Origin: Motacilla alba alba
Taxonomy: Eukaryota; Chordata; Aves; Passeriformes; Motacillidae
Assembly (NCBI RefSeq): GCF_015832195.1
Contig: NC_052031.1
Span: 12,525,850-12,589,849 of the forward strand
Direction: 5' to 3'
DNA length: 64,000 nucleotides
The position numbers were made by a program, and so were the translations under genes. Under the pieces are notes generated by a model, which searched no databases, was not told where the DNA came from, and was given only the letters and a program-made list of their open reading frames with translations. Below, piece after piece: positions 1 to 12,900 of the stretch. The number at the start of each line of letters is the position of its first letter. Positions within the stretch are counted from its first letter, which is position 1.

Positions 1-272
1 TACTTTTAAGTGATTTTTAAGCAACTCCTTAAAGCATCTTTGTCACTTCTGAGATGGAGGCAAAGCGATTCAGGTTTTCAGAGCAAGTTATGTTTCAGGG
101 AGATTAGTGAGCATAATGATGTATGGTCTGCTTCTGTCATGCCACTAGAATGTCTGATATATTCAAAACAAAAACTTACTTGTTTCCAAGAACCTTTGCC
201 ATTCAGCCAGCAATGTTCAGCAAGTATTTATGTTACTGTAGCTAGGCCATTGATACTATTTGTGACAGAAAA

Positions 273-334
273 TATACTTTTATTAAAAAGTATTCTCACT
301 TTATATACTTTTATTAAAAAGTATTCTCACTTTA
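273..334. repeat. 31-bp perfect tandem duplication next to an ARMC10 acceptor
   Basis: Two identical 31-bp units, 273-303 and 304-334, each beginning TATACTTTTATTAAAAAGTA. The second unit ends 21 nt before the exon at 356, so the duplication lies in the branch-point region of the intron. Confidence 0.95.
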
Positions 335-355
335 TTTCCTCCCCCCTTTCCCCAG

Positions 356-532
356 GTATTTATTACACAAGTTTGTAGGACTGTTGAGTCAGCTCCCCTG
401 AACTCTGACGTGCAGATAGCTGGACTCAGGCTGTTGACAAATATGTCTGTTACCAGTGACTACCACCAGAAGATGATAAACTCAATTCCATGCTTTCTTC
501 ATTTGCTTTCAGAAGGAGCTGAAAGGACACAG
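356..532 (+). CDS. ARMC10: ARMC10 exon (third from last)
   Basis: 177 nt, phase 0 at both ends, 59 residues starting VFITQVCRTV and ending GAERTQ. It follows a pyrimidine-rich acceptor. A perfect 31-bp tandem duplication lies immediately upstream in the intron (273-334). The exon holds one armadillo-like helix pair. Confidence 0.9.
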
Positions 533-3061
533 GTACTGGGTAGTGTTATTTTTACAAGCCATTTGTGAAGCTGCTTTGCTTGCCTTGTTTCTTAACATTT
601 TGGTAAAATGGTTTAGACTGTGCTAAGAAAAACCAAATATTCATTAATGATAACAGATTTTATGCACTAAAATATGGATCTGTATTAGTTTCACAACATA
701 AATTGAAAAACAAGGGAGGGAAGCGAATCTTGGTAGTGGAACCACCAGGATACAGCTCTACCAAAGCTGTGCAGGGTGCACTGTGATTGTCCTGTGCTTT
801 TGCCATTGCAACTCCAGAATTCTCTTCTGCTCTAAACATTGCTACTGCATCACAGAGCAAGGAGAACCTGCATGGGAAAGGCTTCACTGATGCATGAATC
901 TCTGTAGGGAAACATGCCAAGCAGTGATCCTAAGTTATGGACTTTAGTTCTGCTATGCTTATGACACCTCTGGCAACCTTAGTGACTGCAAGTGGAAATC
1001 ATGCTTATTTGAGACTTGTTGTAATACTGAAACAAGCTTCAGTTAGGGACCAAACTCAGCTTTATTCAAGATGTTGTGGTACCATCAGTGTACATGGTTG
1101 CTCTATCAGATCAAAACCAGTTTTCCAAAAAACACATTTCCACTAAACATAACACACCTATTGTACGTAAGTACAGGCAGTAATATGGCCTCTTCTTAGT
1201 GTTTAAAGACTAGCATCACAAGGTCCAAGAAAGCACAAAGGTGTATTTGTATATGCTTTGGATCATTTTAAATGCAGTACTTAACCATCTTCTTTGTATT
1301 TTAAACGTATTCTGCATTTGGCCTAGGATTCGTTCATGGGTCTTGCCTTATTTTGATGTTTAAGCCAATCTGAATTTGCTTCTAACATGTCTATACCTTG
1401 GTTTTCCCTATACCAAAATACTCAAGATATTGGTTAACTCATTTTGCCTTTTCCTCCCCAAGTCAACTTTGCCACTATTGATACTCATTACAGCTTTACT
1501 TACTGTGTTGGAGCTTTTAATGAACTTGAATATTCCTCACTTCAGATTCAAGTTTTGAAAGTACTTGTGAACTTATCTGCAAACCCAGCCATGACAAGAC
1601 ATCTTCTCAGAGCTCAAGTAAGGTTCTTGCTGCTTCATTTTATTTTTAGCATATATACATGTGTACCAGTTTAGGTATTGCATTCACTAGAAGAATTTTA
1701 ATGTATTAGAAATATATATGCAATTCCAGAATAAATTCTAGACACTGCTTGGTCAAAATCAGTAGCTAAGGGCACATTCTTACATGGGTAGGCTTTATTC
1801 CAGAGGGCAGTGTAATACAGATACCGTGCTTAGAGAGGGAGAGGCAGAGGGCCTGTGCACTTGGAGACAGGTGGTTGTTCCATTCCAGATGATCAATGAT
1901 AACTTGCAGAAGCCTGTTCTAACCTTCACTTTTCACCAAAGGGGCAATACTATGAACTTCACTTTGTATTATGTAAAAGGAACCCAAACCTTCATTTCCA
2001 GACACACAGTCAGTATATAAATTGAAAACTATCAAATAGAACCAGTACAGTAAATGATCCTTCTCAACTGCTGTTTCTATAGCCAATGTACTGGACCAAA
2101 CCCAGCCAAATTCCACTGGAATCCCCACCCCTTTATTCAAATGCAGCCATAGGACTGTTGCCTCTAAGTGCTCTAAGTGGACTTTCCCTGTGCATTTACT
2201 TATTTCTTCGTGGAGAAATTTGTGGGACATTTGCTGTGTTGGCCTTGGCACACAGGTTTCTTTCAGTTTCAATTCCTCGCACCAAAATAGAGTCAGGGGC
2301 TGCATCCTCATCCCCCTCCCCAAATTAACTTTCTTAAAATGTGCAATGGCTTTTATTTGAGCGCTATCTGCTATGAGCAAAGCTAGTCTAGATAATACTG
2401 TCTTTTCATAATTCAAACAAGGTTAGCATAGCTAAATATTCAGTTCTCTGTTAAGTGTATCTTTTTCATTTATCAGATATGCCAACAAAAACATTCAGGG
2501 CAAAATCAAAGTGGCTGAGAAGGAAAGCAGACCCTCTCTTCCAAATGGGAATTTTCCAGACAGACACATTTTGGAGATTGAAAATACAAAGCATTTATTA
2601 GCCCACTGATGCACAGGCCAGTGTTTTCTAGAGAGAAAATGTGCACGCTGTGCAAGTTTCTGACAGGAGTTCACAGCATTACTGGGATGTCATACAATTT
2701 CTGCTTTAGATGGTTTAGGTGTGCATTTTTTTCCATTTTCTTAAGTTTGATTTAGTTACGTGTACTTACTGCTGGTGATGAAGTATGGACTGTTTCTTCA
2801 ATATCCTAGGTGCCATCATTGGTGATAATTTTTGACAACTGTGTAAACAGAGATATTCTGGTTCGAGCCCTGGCGTTTGCAGCAAACTTGAAAAAGAATG
2901 TGAACGATGAAGAAGGCACCAAGATTGAAGAATACTGTGAAGACTCAATTTTCTTCACACTCTGCAGGGACTCTGCCCCATTTGCTCAGAGACTGGCATC
3001 TTTGCTGCATCACCCTGACACAGAAGTGAAAGAACAAGTTGTGAGAATATTAACGCAATAG
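356..3061 (+). CDS. ARMC10: ARMC10, armadillo repeat-containing protein 10 (C-terminal part, 3 exons)
   Basis: Three exons, 356-532, 1546-1617 and 2810-3061, join in one frame (177+72+252 nt) and give the last 166 residues plus a TAG stop. Acceptors are CCCCAG, CTTCAG and TCCTAG; donors are CAG|GTACTG and CAA|GTAAGG. The protein is a run of armadillo-like helices: LRLLTNMSV in exon 1, VLKVLVNLSANPAMT in exon 2, and LVRALAFAANL plus RLASLLHHPD in exon 3. ARMC10 (SVH) is a mitochondrial outer-membrane and ER-associated armadillo protein linked to mitochondrial dynamics, about 343 aa in human, so roughly the first half is missing to the left. I recognise it from these motifs and from NAPEPLD lying tail-to-tail next to it. 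The related ARMCX family is mammalian X-linked and a poor alternative given the synteny. Confidence 0.88.
533..2809. other. ARMC10 introns, no further gene seen
   Basis: Intron sequence 533-1545 and 1618-2809. A 165-codon open frame on the minus strand (1919-2416) has no recognisable domain and is expected by chance in a window this size. I recognise no repeat here. Confidence 0.5.
1546..1617 (+). CDS. ARMC10: ARMC10 exon (penultimate)
   Basis: 72 nt, phase 0 at both ends, 24 residues (IQVLKVLVNL...LLRAQ). The acceptor is CACTTCAG and the donor CAA|GTAAGG. It encodes one armadillo helix with the typical L-x-N-L-S motif. Confidence 0.88.
2810..3061 (+). CDS. ARMC10: ARMC10 last coding exon
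   Basis: 252 nt including the TAG stop at 3059-3061. The exon begins GTGCCATCATTG after ATATCCTAG, and this GTG is an internal valine codon, not a start. It encodes 83 residues with a final armadillo helix pair and ends VVRILTQ. Confidence 0.9.
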   Translation: MPSLVIIFDNCVNRDILVRALAFAANLKKNVNDEEGTKIEEYCEDSIFFTLCRDSAPFAQRLASLLHHPDTEVKEQVVRILTQ

Positions 3062-3510
3062 TGTTGTTTTCTTAAAACAGACTGACCTGATGAAAATATC
3101 TAATCTTGGCAATGCTAAGCTAAGAAAGTGTGCAACAAGTAAACAACACAACAGTGATGGAGAAAAAAAGCCCTAAATACTATCATTTTAATGGGTGCAA
3201 ATTAGTTACTACAGAAGAGAATGCCATGTATTTAATACAGAGAGCATAACAGATATTTTTACAAGCAAGAGAAAACCAATAGCTTAATTATTACTGATAA
3301 ACCACTGCACAGTTGCTACATTTATGCAATGGGGGCAAACAGTTTAAAACATGAAAACATCTATATGTAAAATGAACATTTTAAATGGATGAGTGAAGTG
3401 AATGAAAATATCCTTTGCAATGTCAAAGACCTTTTTTTTACTTTAAGTATTTACAGCTGTTGAATAAATACCTCATTAGAATTGTGCATTAAAGAGAGAT
3501 TAGGCATTTA
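3062..3510 (+). other. ARMC10: ARMC10 3' UTR
   Basis: AT-rich non-coding sequence after the stop, running to the poly(A) signals at 3463-3468 and 3488-3493. The exact cleavage point is inferred, not seen. Confidence 0.6.
3463..3493 (+). terminator. ARMC10 polyadenylation signals
   Basis: AATAAA at 3463-3468 and ATTAAA at 3488-3493, about 400 nt after the ARMC10 stop. They are the first canonical hexamers downstream of that stop in an otherwise plain AT-rich UTR. Confidence 0.6.
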
Positions 3511-3851
3511 TATTTTTTTAGTCTACCTATGAAAATGGTAAAGCTGAATCTTAACAAAATAGTATTAAATAAAAACAATACCAAACTATCATTGGCTTCA
3601 TACAGAATCAGTATCTTCAATGAAAGCTGCATACTAAAGTCACCAAACCTAGGTTTTTTCACTGTACCTGTATGGAATTTATTCTTAAACACCATTTTTG
3701 TATGCTTAGTATATCAACTCCATTTAGCCAAACTGCAGTGCAATTAATCACAACTGTGAAAGGTTTCTACACTTGAACAAAAATTGAAAGGATTTTATAT
3801 TGCTTTAAAATTGTCACTTTAGGGAAAGCAGACATATTTTTTAAAAAGTAT

Positions 3852-3857
3852 TTTATT
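3852..3857 (-). terminator. Candidate distal NAPEPLD poly(A) signal
   Basis: TTTATT on the plus strand, AATAAA on the minus strand. It is the last such hexamer before the convergent ARMC10 3' end. A proximal alternative lies at about 5874-5879. Confidence 0.35.
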
Positions 3858-5740
3858 AGGAGTCAAGGATTATCTGCAACTGCAATTCAGCATTCTCATT
3901 CTTATTTTAAAAAAGTTTACAAGAGCAGTATCATACACATTTTTACAAAAGCTTCCAATTCTGTAGCAGCCCTTGGGCTTCCTTTCCTTAGACATCTTTA
4001 CTCCTTTTTTTTTCTGCAACTGGAACATCACTGAAATGAGTGCTTCTGCAGAATTAGCCCCCATAAACTTTTAGTCAGCAACCCAGCATTAATTCAAAAT
4101 GAAGTGGAATCCATACAAACATCACTGTAAAAGAACCTGAACAGAGTTTCATTGATGAATACAAAACATACTGGAAAATACTTCTAAAACCAAACTACTA
4201 AAAAACTTCCACTACAGAGAAACTAAAAGGTGTTAGATGTAAAGGCTAGGAAAGTTTTCCACTTTGTTCCGTTTTTAAGAGAACTGTATCACCTAAATTG
4301 TTACCAAGTGCTTAATCTTTCTAATTTAGCATACTCACTGCTCTTAGAAAACATTACTATCTTCTCTTTCTGTATTACAATAGATACTTGTTTTCAGAAG
4401 GTCACTTTGCAAATAGCTAAAACTGCAAGAAAAATACGACCTTGAAACGGTGACACGCCCATGCCCTCATCAATACAGGGGTAAAGCTACACGTATCTAA
4501 TTTATCCACGTAGGTAGTTTTAACTCACCAGGAATACAGTTAAGGCAGAAATAGAAGTTGGCATGATTCCCAGTCAGAAACTTGACAACTGCTGCATTGA
4601 CAGTGAACTTCCTTTCCTCCTTCCCACTGCTCCTAAAACACTGTACAGTTTGTGATAAGCAGGTTACATTATAATCACTTAATGTTTTGCAACTTTTTGT
4701 AGATTTAATGTTTTTTGCTACTGAATTTGATTAAGAAAAGTAAATACTAGGCCAGACACTAAGAATTTATCCACTCTCCTCTCCTGACCAGACATTAGGA
4801 CCAGTCTGTTCTAGGTATAGCTGATACATGGTTTCTTAAGCTCAACAACAGAGATGTCTAGATGTCCCTTTCCGTTTTCTCCAACCTAAAAATAAGTTTT
4901 TTCAGTATCATCTTTTTGATAGAGTTGATCTCTTAGCCATTGCTTTAACAGCTGACACAAACAAGTGACCTTTTCTAAAAATACACGAGAACTTGCTACA
5001 GTGTTGTCTCAGTTTTCTTTTTCTGGTCTAGAAAGAACTATTTTTAAATGCTTTCTTCATAGAACAATGCTGTTGAGATGTTTGAAATCATGCAAGACTT
5101 TCCAATGTGCCTTTATGCAAAGATGTCTCATTTTTTATCACCTACCTAACACCCTTGGTGGAATCTTACCAGCACCAAGCAGAACATAATGGTCACCATT
5201 CTAGGTACAAGTGTTGTGAATTAACAATCCAAAACAAAACATGTCATTACTGACATTTAGTTTCTGATCCATGTAACTCAGTGTATCTCTGCTCTGTGGC
5301 TGCTTGGCTAGGTGTTCTGTATTTTAGTTCCACTCTTTCTGAAGTACGTAATTTTACAGAATAACCTATAGATGATTATAAAAACAGGAAAAGAAAACAA
5401 CCCACAACAAAAACAACTTTAATCTTAAACTTGTCCTTCAAAGTACTCAAAACTTCTTGCAGCTTGGTGTCCTACACAAAATTACAAACAGGTAATATAC
5501 ATTGTATCACCCAAGTTGTGATTGAAGCTGTTGTGTAAATACAGGAGACTTCATCTGAAACAGCCCCAACACTGAATAACAGGGTAGTTTTAAACCAATT
5601 TTAATAACTGTCTATAGTTTAAAGATTACCTCAGTTGTTCCTACCATGAAATCTCATTAACTGGTTTTAATTAGTTGCCAGAATTCATGCCTTTAAATAA
5701 TACGTCTTTTTTATATATATTTATCTTTGTGGGATATGAA

Positions 5741-5780
5741 AATAAAATGTACAGCAAGAGCAAAAAAAAAAAAAAAAAAA
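5741..5780 (+). repeat. AATAAA followed by a 19-nt poly(A) tract
   Basis: AATAAA at 5741-5746 is followed 15 nt later by 19 A (5762-5780). On the plus strand this looks like the 3' end of a polyadenylated transcript copied into the genome, opposite in orientation to NAPEPLD. A simple A-run is the alternative. Confidence 0.45.
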
Positions 5781-6818
5781 CCCTGAACCAACCCACATAT
5801 CCCACAGACCAGAAGAAATCATAAACAAAACATGATTTGCCAATGAAATTATGAAGGAGAATAACAACCCTTTTTTATTGGCAACAGTAGGCTTTAATTC
5901 TGTAAATGAGCAAGACAATTTGATACAGACACATTTGGCCAAGTTTTATAACACTGAACAATGTTGTAATCTCATTCAACTTTAAAATTATAGGGAAGCT
6001 ACTAGAAAAAACACCACAGCCCTTGCTCAAGACTTTTTTGGGGGTGGGGGGGAAGGTACTAAGAAAAAAGGCTGAGTTAATGCAAGGACAAGTGAAATTA
6101 AGAGGTTTTTCCACTTAAAGTACTGCAATTCAGACACATTCAGACCTAACTTAAAAACACAGACAAAACAATAAAAATGTGCAGGTATTCTGGCCAGCAG
6201 TTAGTTTTACACATCCATGATGCAATATTAAATCATCTCTTTCTTTAAAAGGCACATTTCTTTGATGTAAAATTCAGCTTTTGTGGTTCATTAATACATG
6301 AAAATGAAGAGTGAAAACAATTTTAACATGCTTGTGCTTAAACAACACAGCTGTATTGGAAGACTTCACCCCACAAAACATACAGTGAAGCTGTACAAAG
6401 CTTGTACATCAAGGTACAGGGCATAACCTGAAGACTAACAAGTGGGAGATGACAGTCTAACAATGAATAATTCAAGACAGCCATTAATCCTAAGAATATG
6501 TTCTGTGCTGAAGTTATTATTGCTGCAGCAGGTAGGATGAAGAGTTTAAAAATAATTTTTTTATCAGTGGTGTACATCAGAGCAAGTTATTTCCAGACAA
6601 CACTTAATATATAAACCACTTTTAGATCACCTCTTTAAATTTATAAACAATATAACTAGTAAAATTTGTCATGAAATTGGTATGCAAGCTTTAATTCTGA
6701 AACTGACAAACCTGGCATTTAGAAATCCAATTCAATCTCAAAAATCTGTCGTGTACATTATGTTAGTATTGTTACATTAGTTCAAATCAAACAGGGCTTA
6801 CAAGGAACTGACACTGTT

Positions 6819-6947
6819 TCAGTTTTCAAACCGGTCATTTGTATTCAAATTCCGTGATTCTCCATGGTGCAAGAGAAAGAAGTCATCTTTTTTCAAGCCA
6901 TATCTCTCAAGAGCTTCATTCAATTTAACTGGAGGATCCAAGTAATA
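6819..6947 (-). CDS. NAPEPLD: NAPEPLD last coding exon
   Basis: 129 nt, residues 354-395 and TGA (6819-6821). The acceptor is a run of T followed by AG. It begins [17 protein letters not shown] and ends NTNDRFEN. The last six or seven residues differ in order from the human tail, as expected of a variable C terminus. Confidence 0.95.
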   Translation of the reverse strand, partial: YYLDPPVKLNEALERYGLKKDDFFLLHHGESRNLNTNDRFEN

Positions 6948-9900
6948 CTAAAAAAAAAAAAAGAGAATAATATGAGGGAAAAGATACCAGTACAACATTT
7001 TTTGGGGGAAAAAAAAATCTCTAAGAAACAGGGGGAGGAGAAGGATATTTCTCAAATTAAAATGTTTGGGTTCATTTTAGATTTTTGAACGATAAGAACA
7101 CTGATTTACAGCTGCAGAGTAACTAGCAAGGCTCAGCTTGTCAGCCCCCACTCGGTGGCCTCAAGGCAGCAATAGATGCCGTCGGAGGAAGCGCTGGCCG
7201 CCAGCAGCCGGCGCTTTCGCTCGCTCGCAAGCCGCGCTGCCAGCGGCCCCGTCTGAACGCTCCGCCAGGGCGGCCCCCCAGCTTACCGCGGGGTATTTGT
7301 TACATTGCCGAAAGGCATCGTCAAGGAGTAATCATCTATTTTTGTGCTCCTAAATACACAGTAACCTTTGTACCGCGGGCACTAGTAACACAATTTATTG
7401 GAAACACTGCGGACAGGAAATGTTCTATCCGCGCACCGCATCCTATGTTCCCTCCGTGCTCTGCCACGGAGGGGCACGAGCAGCTGGGAGGGAGCATAGA
7501 CGGGACACAACATTTGACAGATAAGGGGACCACACTATCAGAAATGAACTAGGAGATAAAGTGGTGCAACTGAAGCAAAAACAAAGTTGAAAAACAGCTA
7601 CCAGACAATATCAAAACAAATGTAGATACTTCCTATTCACTGTGCTTTCAGTTGCTGTATAAGTACCTCGATAACCTTCTCATTAGATCTGTGGACTTAG
7701 GGGCATGTAGAGGGGAATAAAACACTTTAAAAAATCAAAAACATAACTCATTTTTTTCATATCCTTTCTGGTTTTAACTTTGAATCAACTATTAAAAATA
7801 CTGTTTATATATTTACTAGACAGACATAATAAATACTGTATTGACCTACAGGCATGCAGTTCTTACTATCTCCAAGTGATGCACCACTCAGTTTGTTTTT
7901 ATTACTGCATAACGTAATGCATAACACTGCATAATACTGCATGTGTCCTCATCTGTTACGTTCCTCAGCATTTGGATATCAGAAATCTTCCACATTTGCT
8001 TCAATAACTCTGTACTTTCTTACCCATGGAAATATTTTATGTAATTGTTTATGCAAATCTGAGCATTGTTTTGAACAGCAGTATACAGAGTAACAATTTT
8101 CACTCATACAAAGTTCACATTTTAAGTTTACATTTACAGATACGTAGGTTAAACTGAACAAGCAAAGTATGACTAATGACTGTCTGTCTAGTCCTTGGAA
8201 ATCTGAACTCATGTTTAGTGTTGCAATTTACCTCATTTGCTAAAGCAAAGGTCCCCCAATGAATTGCTACAGACTTCTTTGCTTGAACATCAATATGGAT
8301 TCTTACTGCTTCTTCAGGATCCACATGCTGGTATTTCATAAACCACCTACCAAAACAAAGAAGCACCTTTTTTGTGTCACCTAATCCAGTGCAAGATTTC
8401 TCCCTTACTGCCATTGCAAAGTACAAAAAGAAACATGTGCTCACCTAATGAAAAAATCATAAGCATGTACACCTGGACAGCATACAGAATACTCAAGATC
8501 AGGAAACTAACAGATACCAACATACCCATCAAACAGCAGTTCATTTATTGTACTCTCTTTTTGAAGGATTTTTTCTTATCTCTATTTTGAGTACGTTAAG
8601 GATGTATTACTGGTGCCCTGAGGCATTAGGGCCGAAACTTTAAATCCATCTCTGAAAAAATTTGTACACATAAAAAGTGTGTGCTTCAGAGATAGCCCAA
8701 GGGAACAGGCAAAACACGAGAGAACTTGGCAGTTCCTGAGAGATACCGAATTTTTACCATGCTATTTGGATTCCCATCTTTTCTTCTCAGCCCATATATA
8801 CTTTCCTTCCAGTATCATATGAGTACTATCATCTAAATGTTTTCTCCAGAAGGAGAGAAGTTATCTCTCCTGAGCAAACAGATTTTTCATACTCTATAAG
8901 CAAATCATCCTTGTCTCCATATAAGTTGCAAAACCAGGGTAAATACTGAAGCAAGACTAAAATGCAGCAAATGACATACACTGGAATGGGCTGGATTAAA
9001 TGGTGCTGTTTCAGAAAAAAAAGCACAGAGTAATTCCTGATTTTTACTCAACATTTTTAAGGGAAGAAAGACTGCTGATTCATCCTTGCTGTCCTTAAGT
9101 CTGAAGAAAAAACTCTCCAAAAACATCACACATACACATACTTTTTAATAAAGTACACCTACAGTTTTAACTTCTGGGTGTATTTTTTGTCATCAGTACA
9201 TAACTTTATTTACGGATATTGCTGAAACTCTGATTTTCCTACCTTGGCTCATAAGCTCCAATGGGGATGGCTGCAAGATCAAAAGGTCCAAACCTTTTGC
9301 CTATTTGTTCAAAAGCAAAACAATATCCAGTATCTCCTGCAAAGAAAAACCTATTCCAAGGTCCCAAGACAGACCAGCTGCCCCAGAGAACCTTGTTATC
9401 ATCTGTCACAGTCCTTTTGCACCAATGCTGGGAAGGGGTGAAGACAAAAGTCACCGCATCGTGACCAGGGACACAGTTCTCCTCCCACCAATCCAGTTCG
9501 ATCACATTCTCGCAGCCACATCTCTGCATCCACGGCAGGAGCCCCAGGGGCACGAACCAGCGCAGCTCGCTGCCGAAGCGCTCGTTCAGACTGGCCACGC
9601 TGTTGTAGTCCAGGTGATCGTAGTGCGTGTGGCTGATCAGCACCGCGTCTATCCTGGGCAGCTGCGCGACTGTGCACGGAGGCCCGCGGAAGCGCTTGGG
9701 ACCCAAGAGCTGAAGAGGGGAAGCTCTCTGGCTGAAGATTGGGTCAGTAAGAAACACAAGTTCATCCATTTCCACCATAACTGTGGCGTGTCCCAGCCAC
9801 GTGACTCGCATACCAGCTCCTGTCTTCCCAGCATCTTCTGGTGCTTGAACAAAGTAAGGTTGTAACACTGGGAGTTCTTTGTCGAGTTCCTGGCAAAAAA

Positions 9901-12900
9901 AGAACACAAGATGCATGAGAGATTTCAGAATGTACTTGGCCATGGAACAAAAACTGCATACAAGGCACAAATCTATACAGTCAAGTCTTGTACTTTGTTT
10001 ATGCTTTTATGCAGAGAACTGCAGCACACACCAGATGCCTTTTTAATGTTCATTTTCTCAGCTACTTCCTCCTAATTTAATTTTAGCCTTTTGCAACATT
10101 TACACTTCTCTGTCGAAAAAGAAAAGAGAGTATCCCTTCAGGCCAGGAGACCTGATAGTCTGGGGGCACTAACAGCATCCCAGGAAGATTCCTCCACCTG
10201 AAAAAAATATGTATACACACACACAGAGTGTTACTCAACAAATGCTCAAGTTTAGCTTATGCAACTCAATGATGCGTCCTCTTTGTCCTAGCACAAGTAA
10301 GTCACAGATGAAAGAAAATGCCATGTTTCCCAGCCACATTCCACAAAAGCTCTGCTAGCTTTTATCAGGCCCTCCCTCTGTCTGTCCTCATTACATCTAG
10401 AAGTGGCACACAAAGGTTAACTTCACTTGGCTAATGTTAGCTATTACAATTCTGCCTTCCCATCCTGCCAAGAATTTAATGAACATTCATAAAAAACAAA
10501 ATATTTTTTAAGATAAACCATAAAGTACTTAGATTTGCTTGGTTAAGAAAAGGTTCCCCCAGCTCCTCTTTTATTCCAGCTTGACAGTCCGTACTTGAGT
10601 ATGACAGATCAGAAAACTGATCTGGCTGAACTTTAATCCAGAGGTAAGAAATACACAGCTCTCATTTTGACTGGCTCCAATTTGACTCTGTGTGTATCCT
10701 CAAACTGGCACAAAGGAGGCCGTGGCTGTACATTACCTACTGAAGCTCACTGCCCAACCACCACCCATTCTCTCATTTTGAACCAGAGTTATGCTCTTCA
10801 CTGCAGTTTGGTTGAAGTGCTAATGCAGAAGATTTATATGCAATAAATAAGAGCTTTCCTATTAAAAAAACCAACCAACCAACCAACGAGTCTTCTCAGA
10901 ATTCTTGACCATCTCCAGGTTAGCCACAATGTGGCTAAGGCTCTCCTCCCAAACACTTATGGTCTGAACCCCTCACTTCGCTTTAGAAGAATTTTCATGT
11001 GCTAGGGCAGCTTCTAGACTCCTGACATCCTCTCCCTCATAATCACAAATGTCCCAGCACTTCTGGTTCCAAGTCAAGTTCTGCCTGCCATGGTTGCTGC
11101 TCTCATTCTCTCAGCCTAGCACAGATTAGCACCATCAGTGAGTTTACACGGAGCTGACCTTGTGCTCCTTTAGAAGTCCAGCTGATGCTGTCACAGTTTA
11201 GGACTCCAGGAGTTGCCTTGTTAAACCAGTCCTGACAGCTTCAGGGAAGTTACTTTCTCCACAATATTTTATTGATTTGGAAGGCATATGTTGGGAAAAA
11301 CAAAGCATGCACATCTCCATCCCCCTGCAATTCTGCTGTAAATAATAAAACATTCATGAAATTGCTTTCTCTGAGAGCTAATGGACAAGACGTGTTTACT
11401 GAAGAAGTTTCATTACTGTCTCCAGGAATGAGAAATAGATAACCTATAAAGCTGAATATGAGGTTAGTAAAATTCAACCCCTTAGTTCATACAAGAAAAG
11501 TAGGAATCTTAGACTGAGATAAATGGCTGCTTCACCAAGAAAGAAGACATCCTTTTCTTATCTCTATTTCATTCTATGTACATGGGAACAACATTGGCCA
11601 CAGAAATCTGAACCGCAGAAGCATTATACTGGGATATTTAAATTGAAAAAAATAGAAAGATACACAAAACTAACATAATACTCAAAAACAGAAATTAGGA
11701 CAAACCAACAAATTACATATGTTTAAGTCAACAAATCAGATTATATCAAAGAAATAAAACTCAGATTTGGAACTTAATGAATTGTCATAATGCAATTTAG
11801 GTCAGTTAGTACTTTTTTATGGAAAATGTTCTTTTTAAGTAGCTGGTTTTAGAGTCAGACTCCAAATTTTCTCAGAACTAAATTAATTCACTTATTTTTG
11901 CTAACATTTGGCACAAATTAGTTTTTTAATTAGCATTATGCAATACTAATAAACAATATTAAATGGATGAGGAACTGGTCAATTGGCAGATGTGAAAAAT
12001 TAGTTCTTAAGTGGGACTCAGACATATTCTATGAAGTTTTATCTGGGGTACAGTTAATTTTCTTCCCAGTAGCACCTACAGTGCTATGTTTTGGATTTGT
12101 GCTGAACATAGTGCTGATGGCAGACTGATGTTTCAGCTATTGCTGAGCAGTGCTTACGCAGCATCTCAGCCAGCTGACTGGGACACACAAGAAGCTGGGA
12201 GGGACACAGTTGGGACAGCTGACCCCAATCCATCAGAGATACATCCCATATCATATGACATTGCACCCAGCAGTAGTATCTGGGGTACGAGGAGGAGGAG
12301 GGGGACATTCAGAGTGAATGGTGTTTATCTTCCCAAGTAACTGTTACATGGGATGCAGCCCTGCTTTCCTGGGGATGGCTGAACACCTGCCTGCCCATGC
12401 AAAGAGAATAAATTTCTTAGTTGGCTTGTGCATACAGTTTTTGCTTTACCTATTGAACTGTTTTTATCTCAACCCACAAGTTACCTGATTTTTCCCCTTT
12501 CAATCCACTGGGGTGGATTTTTCCCCTTTCAATCCACTGGGGTGCAAGCAGTGGAGGGTGGAAGCAAGCAGCTGACTGGGACTTGGCTGCCTAAAACCAC
12601 AACACATCTGCACTGCTAATAAAGGCTTTACAGGGATGTCAATGGGATTGATGCTATCAAGTATTTAGAATAGTTGATTTAAAGACAGAACTAATCACTA
12701 TAAAAGGCATTTGTGAAAGTCACACAGACAGGAAGATTGATAGAGAAGAGCACAGTCCAAACAACTGCTATCCTGACCTATTTAAATGAAATTCCGTGAA
12801 CAAAAGTTCAAGACAAACCAAGAGCACAAAGGCAGTGTAACTTGTGGATCCCATACAGAGCTTGTGCTCTCCAGGTTTGTGATACACAGGCCTCTGATCC

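Larger units (their letters stand above)
3852..6818 (-). other. NAPEPLD: Probable NAPEPLD 3' UTR (up to about 3 kb)
   Basis: AT-rich, stop-dense sequence downstream of the NAPEPLD stop on the minus strand. Minus-strand AATAAA hexamers lie at about 5874-5879 and at 3852-3857. The latter is only about 350 bp from the ARMC10 3' end, so the two genes converge closely. Which poly(A) site is used cannot be told from sequence. Confidence 0.4.

Noticed and set aside
1919..2416. 165-codon minus-strand open frame in an ARMC10 intron
   Set aside because: About two frames of this length are expected by chance in 64 kb; no domain, and it opposes a real gene.
7138..7540. Possible snRNA, 7SK, RNase P/MRP or telomerase RNA in the CpG patch
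   Set aside because: I compared the patch with the conserved motifs I know for these RNAs and found no match.
9305..9865. 186-codon plus-strand open frame
   Set aside because: It is the antisense shadow of the NAPEPLD catalytic exon.
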